NCBI GenBank assembly: GCA_029532415.1
Contig: JAQOTA010000020.1
Location: 1,240,001-1,304,000, forward strand
Direction: 5' to 3'
Origin: Marasmius tenuissimus
Taxonomy: Eukaryota > Basidiomycota > Agaricomycetes > Agaricales > Marasmiaceae
Length of the DNA: 64,000 nt
Shown: piece after piece, positions 43,853 through 56,216 of the stretch
Position numbering within the stretch: the stretch's first letter is position 1
Layout of the letters: every line of letters begins with the position of its first letter
Notes under the pieces: generated by a model
The model's database searches: none
Told to the model about the DNA's origin: nothing
Seen by the model: the letters and a program-made list of their open reading frames with translations, nothing else
Translations under genes and position numbers: made by a program

Positions 43853-46800
43853 TATAGAAAATACATATACCTCTGCATCCTCCCATGAGTTGATGTGAAG
43901 TTGCTCTTGTAAAAGTCCAAATGGACAGGCTCGTCGGAGGCGTCGGATTGAGCGGACAATTTCTCATGCATGTCAGGCTCGTAATGGAACTTGGCGCGAC
44001 GACAAACGAGCTTTTGACACAGGAAGTGAGACGCAGGAAGTTAATGACTAAGAGGACATACATCGGCATCTATAGGAAATGTCAGGTCAAAGGCGAGGTT
44101 CATCTGGAGGGAGACGTACAGTAAACAGGAGCGGGTATCTTCACGGCACGTGTAGCACGAGAGTAACAATGGCATAAAGAGTATCTGAGGATGTCGGGAT
44201 CAGCCCATCTGGGTTCAGGACGGTTCTTGAAAGGGTACTTACGCCAATTCCTGCAGACTGTGGACACAATGGAACTTGAAAAGATGAACTTTCCGTCAAA
44301 ACCAACCGGAACGCACTCATTGGCCCTGAAACCAAGGTTCTCGTCTTCTATCACCGTATAATGGCTTGGAACGCTGGCTGATTACCGACGAATGGCCATG
44401 TTAGACTATCTCCAGATGAGATATGATGAAGGAGATAGTTTACTCACTTCCCTTCAGACCAGCTTGCGATTGTAAGTAGAAGTCCTGGTACACCGGATGG
44501 GTAATCCCTTTGGTGAAGTATTAGTCGCACAGGCTTGATGCTGTCAGGGAGCGAGACGTAACTCACTCTTATCGACGACGAGCCCAGACCGACAGTTACC
44601 AGTTCTATCTTTATCCCTGTCGTTGGGGAAGAACCGAAAGTGGTGTCTCTTGCCGACAATGATAAACGTGATGGGCGGGCGGTCCATATTGAGTTCAGCA
44701 TATTTGTTGTCGAGACACGCTAAATACAAGACGGGGAGAAGGAGTTGAACCATGATAACTCATGGAAAGGCAATGGCGAAGAGAAAAACGTACTTTTGAT
44801 GACATTAAGTTCCGCCTGTCGGACCCGTTCAAACTCACCCTCCGAAACACCGTCTCTGAAAATGTATATTGCTCGAGGGGGCTTCCCCTCTTTGTCGGGG
44901 CCTGCCGCATTGTATTGGAAATATTCCTTGAGTGCTGACTGTGAAATATGAGACGCTAGTTAGATTGGTAGGGAGGAATCGTACGTTGAGCATTTCGTCC
45001 AAGTCTTGTATGATCTCAGTCCGGGAGTGCTGAACTCTAACTGAAGCGACGTATCGACCTGGAAGCGGGCGTAAGAGGCCAGACGTGAGAAGGTATAGAT
45101 CGGAAAGTCGACGTACAGGCTTTATCGTCCACCGATGATACCAAGGAAGCGATGGACGGCATCATGCTACCAGGGGCAGGATGGCTAACATCGGCACCTG
45201 AAGATCGTGTTGGCATGCTTCACAGGTCGTTCGAAGCTGACACTTACCTATGACCATAGCATCGGAGTTCATCAACATCCTAATGGTAGGATCGAGCGCA
45301 AAGTAATTGATGCCACCAAGTTTTCCGTTGATTCTGGATGAAGATTCGAAGTCAGGAGCCGATGAGAGGTCGAAGTATGTTGGGGATGAAAGACACACTT
45401 GAGAATGAGGTTATTGTGATATTGGTTCCAGTTGGTTTTCCGGCCGCCCCCGCCGCGACCAAAGTCCCTTCCTCGACCCCTGCCATTGCCGTTGTCCCTA
45501 CCAGGAACATCGAATAACTTATCCGTCCACCGCTGCGAATGCAATCCTGTCAGTGACAAGATGAAGAGATAGTACCAAGGTTTGCTCACGATACACTGTG
45601 TTGCAATTCCTTGAGTGACATCACCGAACCGTTTAACTTCGTTATACAGTGGTTCTGCTTCGGAAGGTAGAAAAACGAGGATGAGGTTTGGTTTGATGAG
45701 TTTCCCAAATTCAAGGAGAGTCTGTCAAGAGTAGCGTTAGTTCACGACGTTCTGCTAACCTCTTCAACACTGCATTCACCTGTGCTACGGGTTTTCCTAT
45801 CCCAGCGTCGAGCACGGGCTGAGGGACGTCTTTCCCTTCATCGAAAGCTGGAAAAGTCCGGTGAGTTCGGGGACTCGCGTGTAAGTAGAACCACCTCACT
45901 TATGCCTGTCGAAATAGATGAGCCAAACGACATGCGTGAGTCTAGTAGTCGGCAAACCCACCTCGCTCTTTCATAGCCTCAATCAGCTCATGAACAAAGC
46001 GATTCATAGTGCTGGTAGCACGGCCCTCCGTAAAATTAACAGCCATCAAACTCCTGATCCTCTTCGGTTCGAAGAGTCGTTTGTTCATCACGTCCCAGAT
46101 TCCAGCGTTTTGTGACTTGAACGGGACGGAGCGTGAGTGGGGCGCAACATGCAACCAAATGGCTACACGTACTGTTAGTGGATGGCTGTGAACCTCTCCC
46201 CCTGGGCCACGGCCACCGAAACCTATCACCCGAGGTTGGAGAATCCGGGCTTCAATCTCCATGGGTTTCGAATTGATTTCGACACCAGCACCCTTAAGAA
46301 ACTCGGAATCAGCATGGCCGAGTTGATGCCACCCGTCTTCTATCCACCTCAACCTGTCACGTGGATTGGATGGCATGAAACGGTGTAAGGAGGAAACTTG
46401 TCTTGGAGAAAGTTTTGGCTGTGAGCATTGTCAGAAGGGGCGGCAACTCAACAAGCCAACTTCTGTACCTTATAGAGCTGTGTCTCCAGTTCACAAACGG
46501 TGACGGGGAACATCTCTCCTTGACCAATCTTGACCCCCAACGTGCCCCTCTCAATCCGAATCCCATGTTTTCTCTCAAAATGTTCAGCAACCGTGGTCAT
46601 GCCCTCTGGACCATCAAACTCCACAGCGCCAACGTCGGCATTGAGGTCCCTGATTGCTCTAGGCCGTCTCTTGGGTTGATTTTTGATAGCAACCGAGACC
46701 TTGAGACCCTTCAGATTACCCCTCAGCATTCTGATATCCTGGGGGCGTAAATTTCGAAGGCGCGAGGCGTCTCGCATCCCGATTAAACGGAGAACTGCTT

Positions 46801-47766
46801 CAGAGAGAGGTTGTTTTGGCATGACAACGCCAGCAGTGACATCGACATTGACAATGATCTCGTTGATCGCGGGCCGCACAGATTGAAAGAAACCGTTCCA
46901 TAGACGAAGGGGGTCAATATCTCTGTCAAATCGCTGTCCCGTGCCAGATGGCTCAACGTAGAATGAGCTTCCTTTGTAAAGGTTGGAACCTCGGCGTGGC
47001 TGAGCCTGGACGAAGAGGTTGAGCATGTTTAAGCAGCTACTAGCACCTGAGGCGGTCTCGAGAATGCTGGAGTCTCTCGATCCCTCCCAAAGACCTCTCA
47101 AAAGACTGGAAGAGGATTGAACGATTCTTCATTGGGTAAGGAGGGTTTCAACGCACCTAACATCCAAGCTCTTGACGAGGGTGATCAAAACTCTAACATT
47201 TTTAGTATTCCTGCGCGTATCACTGTCTGCATCTAGAGGAACACTAAACTTGATCTCAAGGTTGAACATAAACGTCATTTCGGAAGGGTTGTTTTCTCAC
47301 TGAGATTTCGTCGCCACCGTTCAGATTGTACCTGACAAACGAGAACAAGTTTCCCTTGCCGTCGAAGGCTGGCCAAAAAAAACAGATTGGCAGGCTGTCG
47401 GAACAACAACTAGCGCAACACGCACCACCGAGTTTGGGGAAATATCGAGGATGAATTTTCGTCTGCAGCCGTTGTAGAACTTCAATTCCTTTCTGTTTCG
47501 ATATTCTGGCTTCCACTCCAGGTTTAGTTGGCCATTCGGGTATTATAGCTAGTCGAAATTAGACCTCTCGGTTACACTGCCGCGTTCTAACGTACTCACA
47601 GACTGTATATCATGAATTAGTACTTCAAAGACAGTGTTCGCTTTGCGCTCTCACCCGCATATTGAAAGACCTGCGATTTGTCGGACCAGGTCAGCTTAAA
47701 GGCGTTTACGGTGACTGTCGTGGCAGTTCCGGCGGTCCCATAGCGAGAATTTGAGCCAGAGCTCAT
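43853..47766 (-). CDS. Argonaute A (DEDD type, with Gly/Arg-rich insertion)
   Basis: Starts MSSGSNSRYGTAGTATTV and ends RYMYFL-stop at 43853. Domain order: N (IIPEWPTKPGVEARISKQKG), linker 1 (AFDGKGNLFSFV, LWNGFFQSVRPAINEIIVNV), PAZ (PVTVCELETQLYK), linker 2 (KLSPRQVSSLHRFM), Mid (NLILVFLPSEAEPLYNEV, GDVTQGIATQCI) and PIWI. PIWI shows [41 protein letters not shown] and PAPVYYAD. The tetrad is therefore D, E, D, D. A Gly/Arg-rich insert lies before INGKLGGINYF. First exons: 47766-47655, a 3-nt exon 47602-47600, 47548-47426, 47368-47301, 47254-47158 and 47106-46469. Argonautes bind small RNAs and silence matching RNA. Some later splice sites are approximate. Confidence 0.87.
45425..45515 (-). 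other. Gly/Arg-rich insertion in Argonaute A
   Basis: Codes for a segment with GRGRGRDFGRGGGGRK between the Mid domain and the PIWI strand with KLGGINYF. Argonaute B has the short form at the equivalent place ([13 protein letters not shown]). RG-rich stretches often bind RNA or are methylated on Arg; that is inference. Confidence 0.6.
47600..47602 (-). other. Candidate 3-nt microexon of Argonaute A
   Basis: TCT on the minus strand sits exactly between two canonical introns: 47603-47654 (GTGAGA..CTAAT..ACAG, 52 nt) and 47549-47599 (GTGAGT..CTAAT..CTAG, 51 nt). With it the protein reads QYAVSIIPEW; skipped as one 106-nt intron it reads QYAAIIPEW. Both keep frame. Confidence 0.5.
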
Positions 47767-50700
47767 TGTGGTCGGGAACAAAGAGAGCACGGACATCGCG
47801 TTCCGCAGCCCCGCTTCAGGACCGCGATATGTCACGTGCATGCTACCCGGCTTTTTTTCTCACCACCGTCGGTGAGTACTACCCACAAGCTCTCACAACC
47901 GTCCCAACTCTGCACAAAGATTTCCAGGGGTTATTCAATGGGTACGTACCTACTTTCAATATTATCGATAGGATGAATTTCTATGTTTGCACGTCAGTCT
48001 GAGTACTGGTATTTCTTACTTCGTACCCTGGATGTTATTTTCGCTTTCTGATTTTTTTCGTATCATCATTTTCTTCTTTTCGCCAGAAACGCGATTCCTT
48101 ACTGATATCTTTGTTAGGCTTCAGTCTTTAGGGCTTTCAAAATTAGCCCTCAATGCCTCATTCGTTATATCTTATATCTGTTAGACGTCAAAATATGTTC
48201 AATCTCAAAGCCGAACAAGGCGCAATGCTATACCTTACACCAGTCCTCGCCAGCCCTGCACTGTCCGTCCCAAGCGTCACTCTGTTGGCATAAACTCCAA
48301 TTTCCCAATCTCGTGCTGCATAAAGTTGACCGCCTCAAGTTCTTCATTGCCAGCCCCGGTCAGTAGCCATCGGTCGGCCATGCTTGCCGAACGACAGGAG
48401 CAGGATCTTCAAAAGGACCCTCGTCGTGGCTCACCATGAGCATCGTGAGCCTTTCTACGACGGTAAGTAGGACGGTACTGGGTCAAATTCGTTATCCGTT
48501 AGGTTCGGACGGCAAACAACATACGCCCTGTCTGGCAACCGGGTGCGGTTTGGCAATAGCGTTTGAACCTGCTCATTACTCACCTGCTGTGGGTGCCGGG
48601 GTCGCCCCTTTGTCAATCATTGATCCAAACCCCCCGCTTCCGGCAACGATGCGAGCAACAAAAGAAGTGCCCTTCCGAACTTGTTCTCGACTTCCTACGT
48701 TGTTTCTCGAATCTCGCTGGCCAAAAACCTTTCCAGTGCATGCGGCACATCATGTCGATACAGGTATTCGAAGCTCCCGATTTGCACGAGTTTCATTCCA
48801 GTCCATTCCTCAGCCTGTCATGGGCGAACGCCCGGCATGAATCATTTAACCTGTTTGTCTTTGCATTCTAGCATCTGCCTGAATACTGAAGGATTGAGCT
48901 CGCAAATGAGAGCTGTCGCTCATTTCATCTCCGAGGAACAATTGGATAGGGAACTTCCCAGTGAGGTAAGTCTTGGGACTTTTGTACGTCTCCGAACACG
49001 ATCGCTCATCGGTATGATGGTGCCGCTCTTTGCAGATCTAGGATCATAAGTATCTTCCTTTCGACTCGCCTGATCGCGTCAGTGAAGATGCGGAGCCAAA
49101 TTTGAAGCTTTTGTGGGTAAAGATCCAGTGTTCTTCACGGTTCTCGTCTAAGGTGTTGTGTTTTAGGGCCAGGCCTTCCGTCATGTCCCAGCAGGAACTC
49201 TCTACCACAATCTCTTTGAATGTAATTGTGCTCCTGCCTTGTTCATAGTAAGCGAGCAGTCGACAGGTAGTCTCACGAGGTAACACCAAGCATTAGACTT
49301 TCCTTTCCGTTCGCCACAAAGTCTGCTCTCTGCTCTATCGCAGGATCAGGAAATTTCCGTACTGAAAGTTGTTGGAGGAAGTTCAGGCTCCGACTCGCTG
49401 TAAAACCACATGGGTTTGGGGTTCTAGGGTGGGTCGCATGGCTTTCTAGTTCACAATACCCTTTGCCCTGACCTATGAATGTGGACATGAGAAGCTTCCA
49501 AGTCCCAAAACCTCCCGGGCTTCGAGCTGCCTCGAGGCGTTCATTTGCCATTATCTTCGTCTTCCAATATGGTGAATTTTTAATTGTAGAAATGGCTCCT
49601 TCTCATCGAAAGTACTGATAAACCTCATAAGCCGTCTTGTGGTTTGACACCTCCGTGCAGGATCGTCATCGGCCAATAACCGACATTCAATGTTGTGTCA
49701 ATTGTGAGGGCTTCGTTCACTTGTTGTGTTCCACTACATAGAACGGACGGACCCCAGTCTGCCAAAGCGTCGACATATTGACGAACGTCACCGAGCAACT
49801 CTATCGATCTGTCATCTCCGCTCACCTCTCGTCCAGCCCGGAAACTGTGGGAATGTAAGGTCAGACGTCCTTAGATTTACGCCTGACCCCCAACGGTTCG
49901 TGAATAATGAATATCCCCAGAATATTGTCGCCTCGTGGCGCTCTGTGTCTTATTCGTGTCAAACCCTCGTCCGTTGGTCCCCACGTGAAACGGTAAAAAG
50001 CTCTCCAGAGCCTCGAGGCGTTTGCAAAGTCGAGAACAATGCCCTCTATGTCAGGGCGAGCCTCAGGGTGTGAACAGCATTCAAAATTCTAGCCGCCGAG
50101 GACACGGGTATGAATTTGATCAATAGACATCATCATCTAGGCCGTCGCTGACATACGTACATAGAGATCCGGTAGTTTGCTCACCGTTCTCCATCAACAC
50201 CGAAATCCGTTGTCGATAGGCGCCCCTACCCTCGTACGGAGAAAACACGGCTTTGCAAAAGAGTATCTATCCTTCTCGTTTCGTCAAAAGGCATTGATAA
50301 CCCCCTGCTTGGGAGTCGAGGCACCGTTCAACAGATTTGGCTCTCAGGGCGCCAAACTCGATCTTCTCAGCACGATGCTACCGAACCCTTTGAAGCTGCC
50401 GCATCAGGACCCCAGTAACCAATACAAAGCTCTCAAAATCTCTCACTCCCACTCGCTCTCAAGCTGCCAAACCTCCGAAGTTTGGACGCGAGTCATCCTG
50501 TATATTCCGACATTCGAGTACGGCATTCACACTGATCTCATTCGCCGCAATCATGATAATAGCGACGAAAAGGGCAGATTCACACCGGGGCGCGCGGTTC
50601 ATCAAAATCAGAACTGCAGCCCTGTTCCGTCAGAAATCTTTTCCTGGATCCCTCCCCCAGCTTACGTGACTCAATCCCATGTTCAAAGTTAGGACAGCCG

Positions 50701-51640
50701 GATGTCATTGAACAAGTCAAGTCTAATGCACCCACTATACCCGAAACGTTTGCAGGAGTCATATGCACCTAAACCTTGGTTCCCTCCGAAATATATTGAT
50801 TTCGACGAGTACGTCTACGCCATTACGATTAGGACTGAAGGCCGTTTCTCACTGTCAGCAATCTCACCCCATTAGGGAGAAATCTAGGACAAAATGTTTT
50901 CGTCAGCTCGTAGATAATCCATGAAGTTTCGGCGCGTAGTAAACGCCGGACTATTCATTCCTATTATACAAAATTTGAACATCCACAAGTAAAGCAGACG
51001 CAAGTAACAGTGAGTGAGGGTGATGTCAGAGATGATGGTTGCGTTAAAGGCCGGAGCGTGAGTCTGGTACAAGTAGAACGACAACAACGTTGAGTTGGGG
51101 GCTGAGGGAGGTCGAATGTGAGGGAAGAGGAATAGCGGGGAAAGGCACGGGAAAAGGTGAGAGGTGAGAAGAGGGACGAACAGCGGGAAGTGTAGATGTG
51201 AGGTAAATATAAACAATGAAAGTAGAGGGATGGGAACCACTCGCCCATGATTTTTTCTTGCCTCCTTTGGGATGAACAGATAAGAAAACGGCCCTAGTCC
51301 CGGAGATATTGCGAGGAAGGCGGAGTTGGCGGGATTACGGATGAGTGTGGGTAAGTAGAAGTTTGGATCTTGGGTAGATTCGGGAGGGAGGGAGGGAATC
51401 CGCGATGTCGAGGGAGGAATGTTATAGTTGATATGTGCAGTAAATGGGAAATAACTTCAGTGAGAATCCGAGGGCGCTAGTAATACATTTCGATGCGTGG
51501 GCGCAGGAGTCCAGAAGTCCCGGGATAAATAATAAGACGGACCACTTGCCGAGTTTGCAAACGGTTAGAAAGAATAGGAAAGAGAGGGAAAGGAGCCCAA
51601 GGTTGGCTTCTAGCGCGAATCTTGGGACCCAAGAACGGTT
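47767..51640. other. Unassigned stretch between Argonaute A and the large HMG-box gene
   Basis: Plus-strand fragments at 48.4-48.97 kb (RIFKRTLVVAHHEHREPF, VLDFLRCFSNLAGQKPFQ, MRAVAHFISEEQLDRELPSE before a GTAAGT donor) look coding but do not join cleanly. Minus-strand frames at 49273-49551 and 49044-49289 overlap in different frames. Either weakly conserved genes or decayed ones; no family recognised. Confidence 0.35.
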
Positions 51641-51643
51641 AGG

Positions 51644-53286
51644 TCAGTACGCGTGAATCGTTCCCACGAAACCAAATGGAAAGTCTAGATCAAATGTCGA
51701 CGGTTGGAAAAGACTTTGCGTCTGTGACTTTGCTTTCATGAGCGTGAAGTCGTCGTCGACGATGGGGGACGTAGGCATCGATACAGGCCCGAAGTTCCCC
51801 ATTAAGTCTGTCTCTACCGTGTCCTGTCCATGAACGAATACGGAGAAATCGTTCGCGTACGTGTTACTGGCACAAGCAGGTGACGGTGGTACATGTTGCC
51901 GGGGGACACCGTCACTCTGATACATGCTCGATAAGTCTTCGTAAGAGCTTGCGGCAGAAAGTGACGGCGAGTGGGAGAGCTGAGGAGTTTGTTGTCCACT
52001 GTAGGAGTGGTAATGATCGTAGGGAGGGTATGACTGACTGTCGGTATACTGCATTAGCGGAATGGGTAAGTTGTCGGTAGATGATGACAGGGGCGATATG
52101 TTGTTGGTCCAGCTTTGCATACCAGAAGGTACAGACTCAACAGACGCCAACGACGTATTGATAGAGAGTGAAGGTTTTCGCTGGTGTATTGAGGAACTGC
52201 CTTCGTCAAACATGACCATTCCGTTGCTGAACGAGTCGTGTGGCAGTACTGAGTCGCTTCCCAGTGGCGCGGGATAATTCGAGCAGGTAGGGCTGAGGGA
52301 GTGACTGAGAGGGAGGGTGTTGATATCCTGTCAAGTAGCAATGTATTAGTCAGAATCGAGTCGAGCCTCTCAGGTGATGGGCGAATAGTTGGGGAACAGT
52401 GATCACGTACAAATGAGGGATTCGACTCCGGAGAGAAGGAATACGGATCGTCGATCGTAGTAATAAAGCTTGCACTTGTACCGTCTTGGGGCGCGTCCAT
52501 GTACTCAGGACGGTCCACCAGCGGTGGAAGGTCGCAGGGAGACTTTGAGCGCTTCCTCCGACGCGAGATGCTACACGAACTCGATGGTCGGGATATCGCC
52601 TTCGAGGGAGACCGTGAGCGACGCGGTATCGGAGAGGAGAACCTTGTCTCCATATCCTCCTCCCCATCGGTATCCGCAGAGCTCGACCGTTGGTACTGGA
52701 AGGATTCCTCCGTAATGGGCGCCTCAAATCGAGTAACTATCTCCGGGACGTGATATTTATCGAACTCCTGGATAGCAGCGTCAAGCTCCTGGCCCTTCTT
52801 GCCTTCCACTAGCAGCTCCGCTATCTTCGCACACCGCTTGAGATCCTTCGGACCCACTTCCCTGACTTTCCGCTTTTCCGTCCCACCCTTCCCTTTCGAA
52901 TGTAAAGGCCTGAAGGCATACTGGGGAAACTTGCGCTTGTGGTCGTCCAGCGCTTGCTTCGCTTTACTATGCCATACCTGTCGCTCGTCATCCGGCAAAT
53001 TCTGCCAAGTCAGACCAATAATTTTCGACAGAGTAGAGTGATTGGTTTCGACCTCCGTAGAGACGTGCTGACTCTTTATGAAGGAAGACCGGAAGAGGAT
53101 GAAGGCGTTCGGGGGGCGCGGTATGTGATTCTCGGGTTTCTTCTTGGAGTGGGTAGGCCGGCGGGGGGATGAGGGGTCATCGACAACGAAAGTAGGTTCC
53201 TTGTCCGTCATAGGTTCGTTGAATGTTATCGGTGTGACATTGGTGGCGAAGGAGATCCCGCTCGGAGGAGCGGGTTCAACAGGCAT
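51644..53286 (-). CDS. MATA-type HMG-box transcription factor, 519 aa
   Basis: Exon 1 is 53286-52411 and exon 2 is 52327-51644; the 83-nt intron is in phase 0. HMG box at about residues 54-130: HIPRPPNAFILFRSSFIKSQ, NHSTLSKIIGLTWQNLPDDE, then KRKFPQYAFRPLHSK. A conserved-looking helical stretch follows (KRCAKIAELLVEGKKGQELD), then a Ser/Arg-rich part (IPRRSRSPSKAISRPSSS) and a long Ser/Tyr/Gln-rich C-terminus typical of activation domains. This layout resembles large basidiomycete pheromone-response or Ste11-like regulators. That is family resemblance only. The box is clearly different from that at 33081-33785. Confidence 0.83.
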
Positions 53287-54528
53287 CGTCCATACCAGCT
53301 GATTGCCTGGAGCCCGTAAGTCCGGTCAATACCGAGAGACACGCGCTGGAATGGAGAATACTCACCGTCGGCGCCACTGCGCCTTGCGCCTCTGGATCTT
53401 TCTGCAGGCATATCTCTGGAGGACAGTGGGCGCTTGAAGGTGATCGGCGGGAGAAAATAGAGAAGGTACTTCGATCGGGCGGTAAAGAAAATGGGTTTCG
53501 CAGGTGGGGAGGAGGGCACGAGGATAGAGCGACAGGTGTTCTTTATACGTCCTCACATCAGCCTCGAGTTCAACAACTTTGCCACATACAAACCCCCAAA
53601 TCCTCGCGTAAATTTGACAACGCCTCCCCTTTTCGGCATGATCTCAGATCTCTTTTTACTGCATTTGGAGATTATGCCAGATTATGCCCCAAAACTGTCC
53701 GGCCGGTCACATGCCCTAAGTCCTTTGGCCTTATTTTCGGCACAAATACATCAATCTACTCTCGGCGCTCGGCCCGTCAAATGGTCGCTTCGCCACACAC
53801 TTGAGGCTTCGCGTCTCCTTCATTCTCTCCTTAAAATCGGTTCACTATTCTCTGACTCGGTCCTCTCTTCAATGCCTCACTTACACGAACTCCGTGCAGA
53901 GGAGGCTTGGGCACCCTGGGTTTGGGAAATATTACGTATTTTTCCTTCCTCCTTCATTGAATATTCCATCGGAAATTCATCATCTTGTCATTTCCGCAGA
54001 TAACACATCACCGGGTACTGATAGTACTCTTTTTTCGCAGGAAGCTCGACGATGAATCAGATCTACTGGAGCAATCATTCCGACCACTCCCTACAAGAAG
54101 CCTCGGATTGCGAAGAACCACATGAACGTAGCCATTGAATACCATCGAACGCCAGAGGTATGTCAGAAAAGTTGTCCTTGTACTTCGTTCGTATCCAGAG
54201 GCGGCTGATACAGTCGGCACGTACGAAGTTTGAAGTACGACATATATTTAGGTATAAGCGGCCTAGGGGACTCTCAAGCCTTGCGATTCGAACGTTCGCG
54301 ACACTGTTGAATACTAATCAAAAGCGGATACTGGTGACTGGACTAGCCGTGCCACGCCACTACGGATGGTAGCCTATCCCTTTTATGTCGAGCGCCGATG
54401 AAGGACTTGAACTTGCTGATAGCTACACACATAACAGTGGCCCACAGATCGGTGCTCAGTAGCACCAAAGAAGAGCTTATCAGCAGTATGAACAGCTCCG
54501 TCCGGAGTTCCTTAAACCGCCCCAAAGC

Positions 54529-54807
54529 TCAAGCATTGGACTGAAGTTCCACAATCGCTAACGTGCAGCTGTCACGCCAGCGTCTCACCACCCTTTCGAT
54601 AAGGTCATGTTCAACTGCATACTCCGGCGATCTACATCCCGTCAATCCAATGACCGCCACAACCCCAGCCCCAGCAAGAACTATTTTCCAACCGGGCCTT
54701 ATTGTTGCGCTCATCGAGTCATTCCAAATCCTGAACGTTAGGCCTGCCCTTGGTTCTCTTGAATCACGAACATCGCTTGCAAGTGACTCGGTACGTGTTT
54801 TAGCCAT
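54529..54807 (-). CDS. Small predicted membrane protein, 92 aa
   Basis: ATG at 54807 (MAKTRTESLASDVRDSREPR), one hydrophobic segment (IVLAGAGVVAVIGLTG) after a basic-aromatic stretch, then a charged tail (VEHDLIERVVRRWRD). Could be the last exon of a longer gene. No family recognised. Confidence 0.35.
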   Translation of the reverse strand: MAKTRTESLASDVRDSREPRAGLTFRIWNDSMSATIRPGWKIVLAGAGVVAVIGLTGCRSPEYAVEHDLIERVVRRWRDSCTLAIVELQSNA

Positions 54808-55039
54808 CGCCGACAAGATGACGGTCGTTTTTGAAATGGCTGCTTCAGGGTTCCTATTATGGTCTTCATATCCGATAGCGGGTCCTCATGTTAAGGGGTT
54901 GCCACGGCCACTGAGGGAGCTTATGGGCGACGCGTGCTCATGGCCGAAATGTGCTTATTTGCAACAGTCCCGGATTCTCCTCACACTGACCCGAGCCACC
55001 GTTGCGTTGTATGGCGTGTATTCAAGGCCGCTGACAACC

Positions 55040-56216
55040 TTGTTTTGAGGTTCGTATTGAAAGAACTAAATCCCGTTCTTTTCTGGTGGCTGATCCTGGA
55101 CAGGGATGCTGTACTATTCTTTCGCGTCGTTTAAGAGAACTTGGAGTCAACGACCTTCGACGAACCTGAGGTCCTGTGGACTTCCTCACGCAAAAATCGT
55201 TCGACGGTAATTACTTGCAAGTCTTCTCCATTCCCCGACTCGGTTTGCAGGGATACCTAGGCTCGGCGGCGCCCGACGCTGTTCTTGACGTCCTTTGCCA
55301 TACTTTCCGTCCCTATAGCATAGTATCATCTCGTGAACTAGGTTTCAACTCATCGTACACTGGCCCCGAGGTTCGTAGACTCTCATGCTCCTAAAATTGA
55401 ACCTTGCGGATTCTTCAATTGGTTACCAGGCGCCCGACGGGAGGCATCTAGATAAACTGTCTTGTCATCGAGACATCAGAACATTCGTGATTCGTGTCGC
55501 CGCCGATGGGGACCAAGTAAGTAGATTGATGTATTAGCCCAGGGATTGTAACTCGCGGGATAGGTCCTCAGCATAGGGTCGGCTAGTAAGACTGACAGCA
55601 AGAGCTGTCCAAGGTATCTGCTGTATGTATTGCAGCACTACAGACCGAACAAGCAGAACAGTGAACCCCACTCACTCCGATGATGCCACTAGTCATAAGA
55701 TATCGCTCATTCAGGAGTCCCTTAGAAAAAAACTGACGACCAGCAATCATCTGAATCTTCGAGTGAATATCCGCGTATGTGAGCTTCGGATGGTCGGACG
55801 GTAGAGATTATGCCCTTAAAAGGCACATCAATGACATCTTCCTGATAGACTTTGTTACGAACATGGCAAAGTTGATTATGTCGGGTGACCTCCTGGCCAT
55901 GCTTCAGTCAAACATAATTCTTGAGCACGAGGTCCCAAAGAAAGGATCATCGACGAAGGCACCCGACTGGGCGGAAGTATCGACTATGGTGATATTGATA
56001 GATTACCGTGGAGCATCTTTACTTTTGTGGGCAATAACGGGAACAAATTCTGGGAAGCTCAGCGAAAGTTTCGCTTCCAATTCACTGAGAGCAATTCCTG
56101 TTGGCAATGACATAGAATTTTCGTGTCCTGGCTTCCTTTTCATATCGTTATCATATCGAGACAATTCCCAAGGTACTGAGAATAGACTCCTCGAATCGGG
56201 CATAAATAATCCATCT
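55040..56216. other. Unassigned stretch
   Basis: A 148-codon plus-strand frame at 55779-56225 (MAKLIMSGDLLAMLQSNIIL inside it) has no supporting splice sites or motifs. Left uncalled. Confidence 0.3.
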
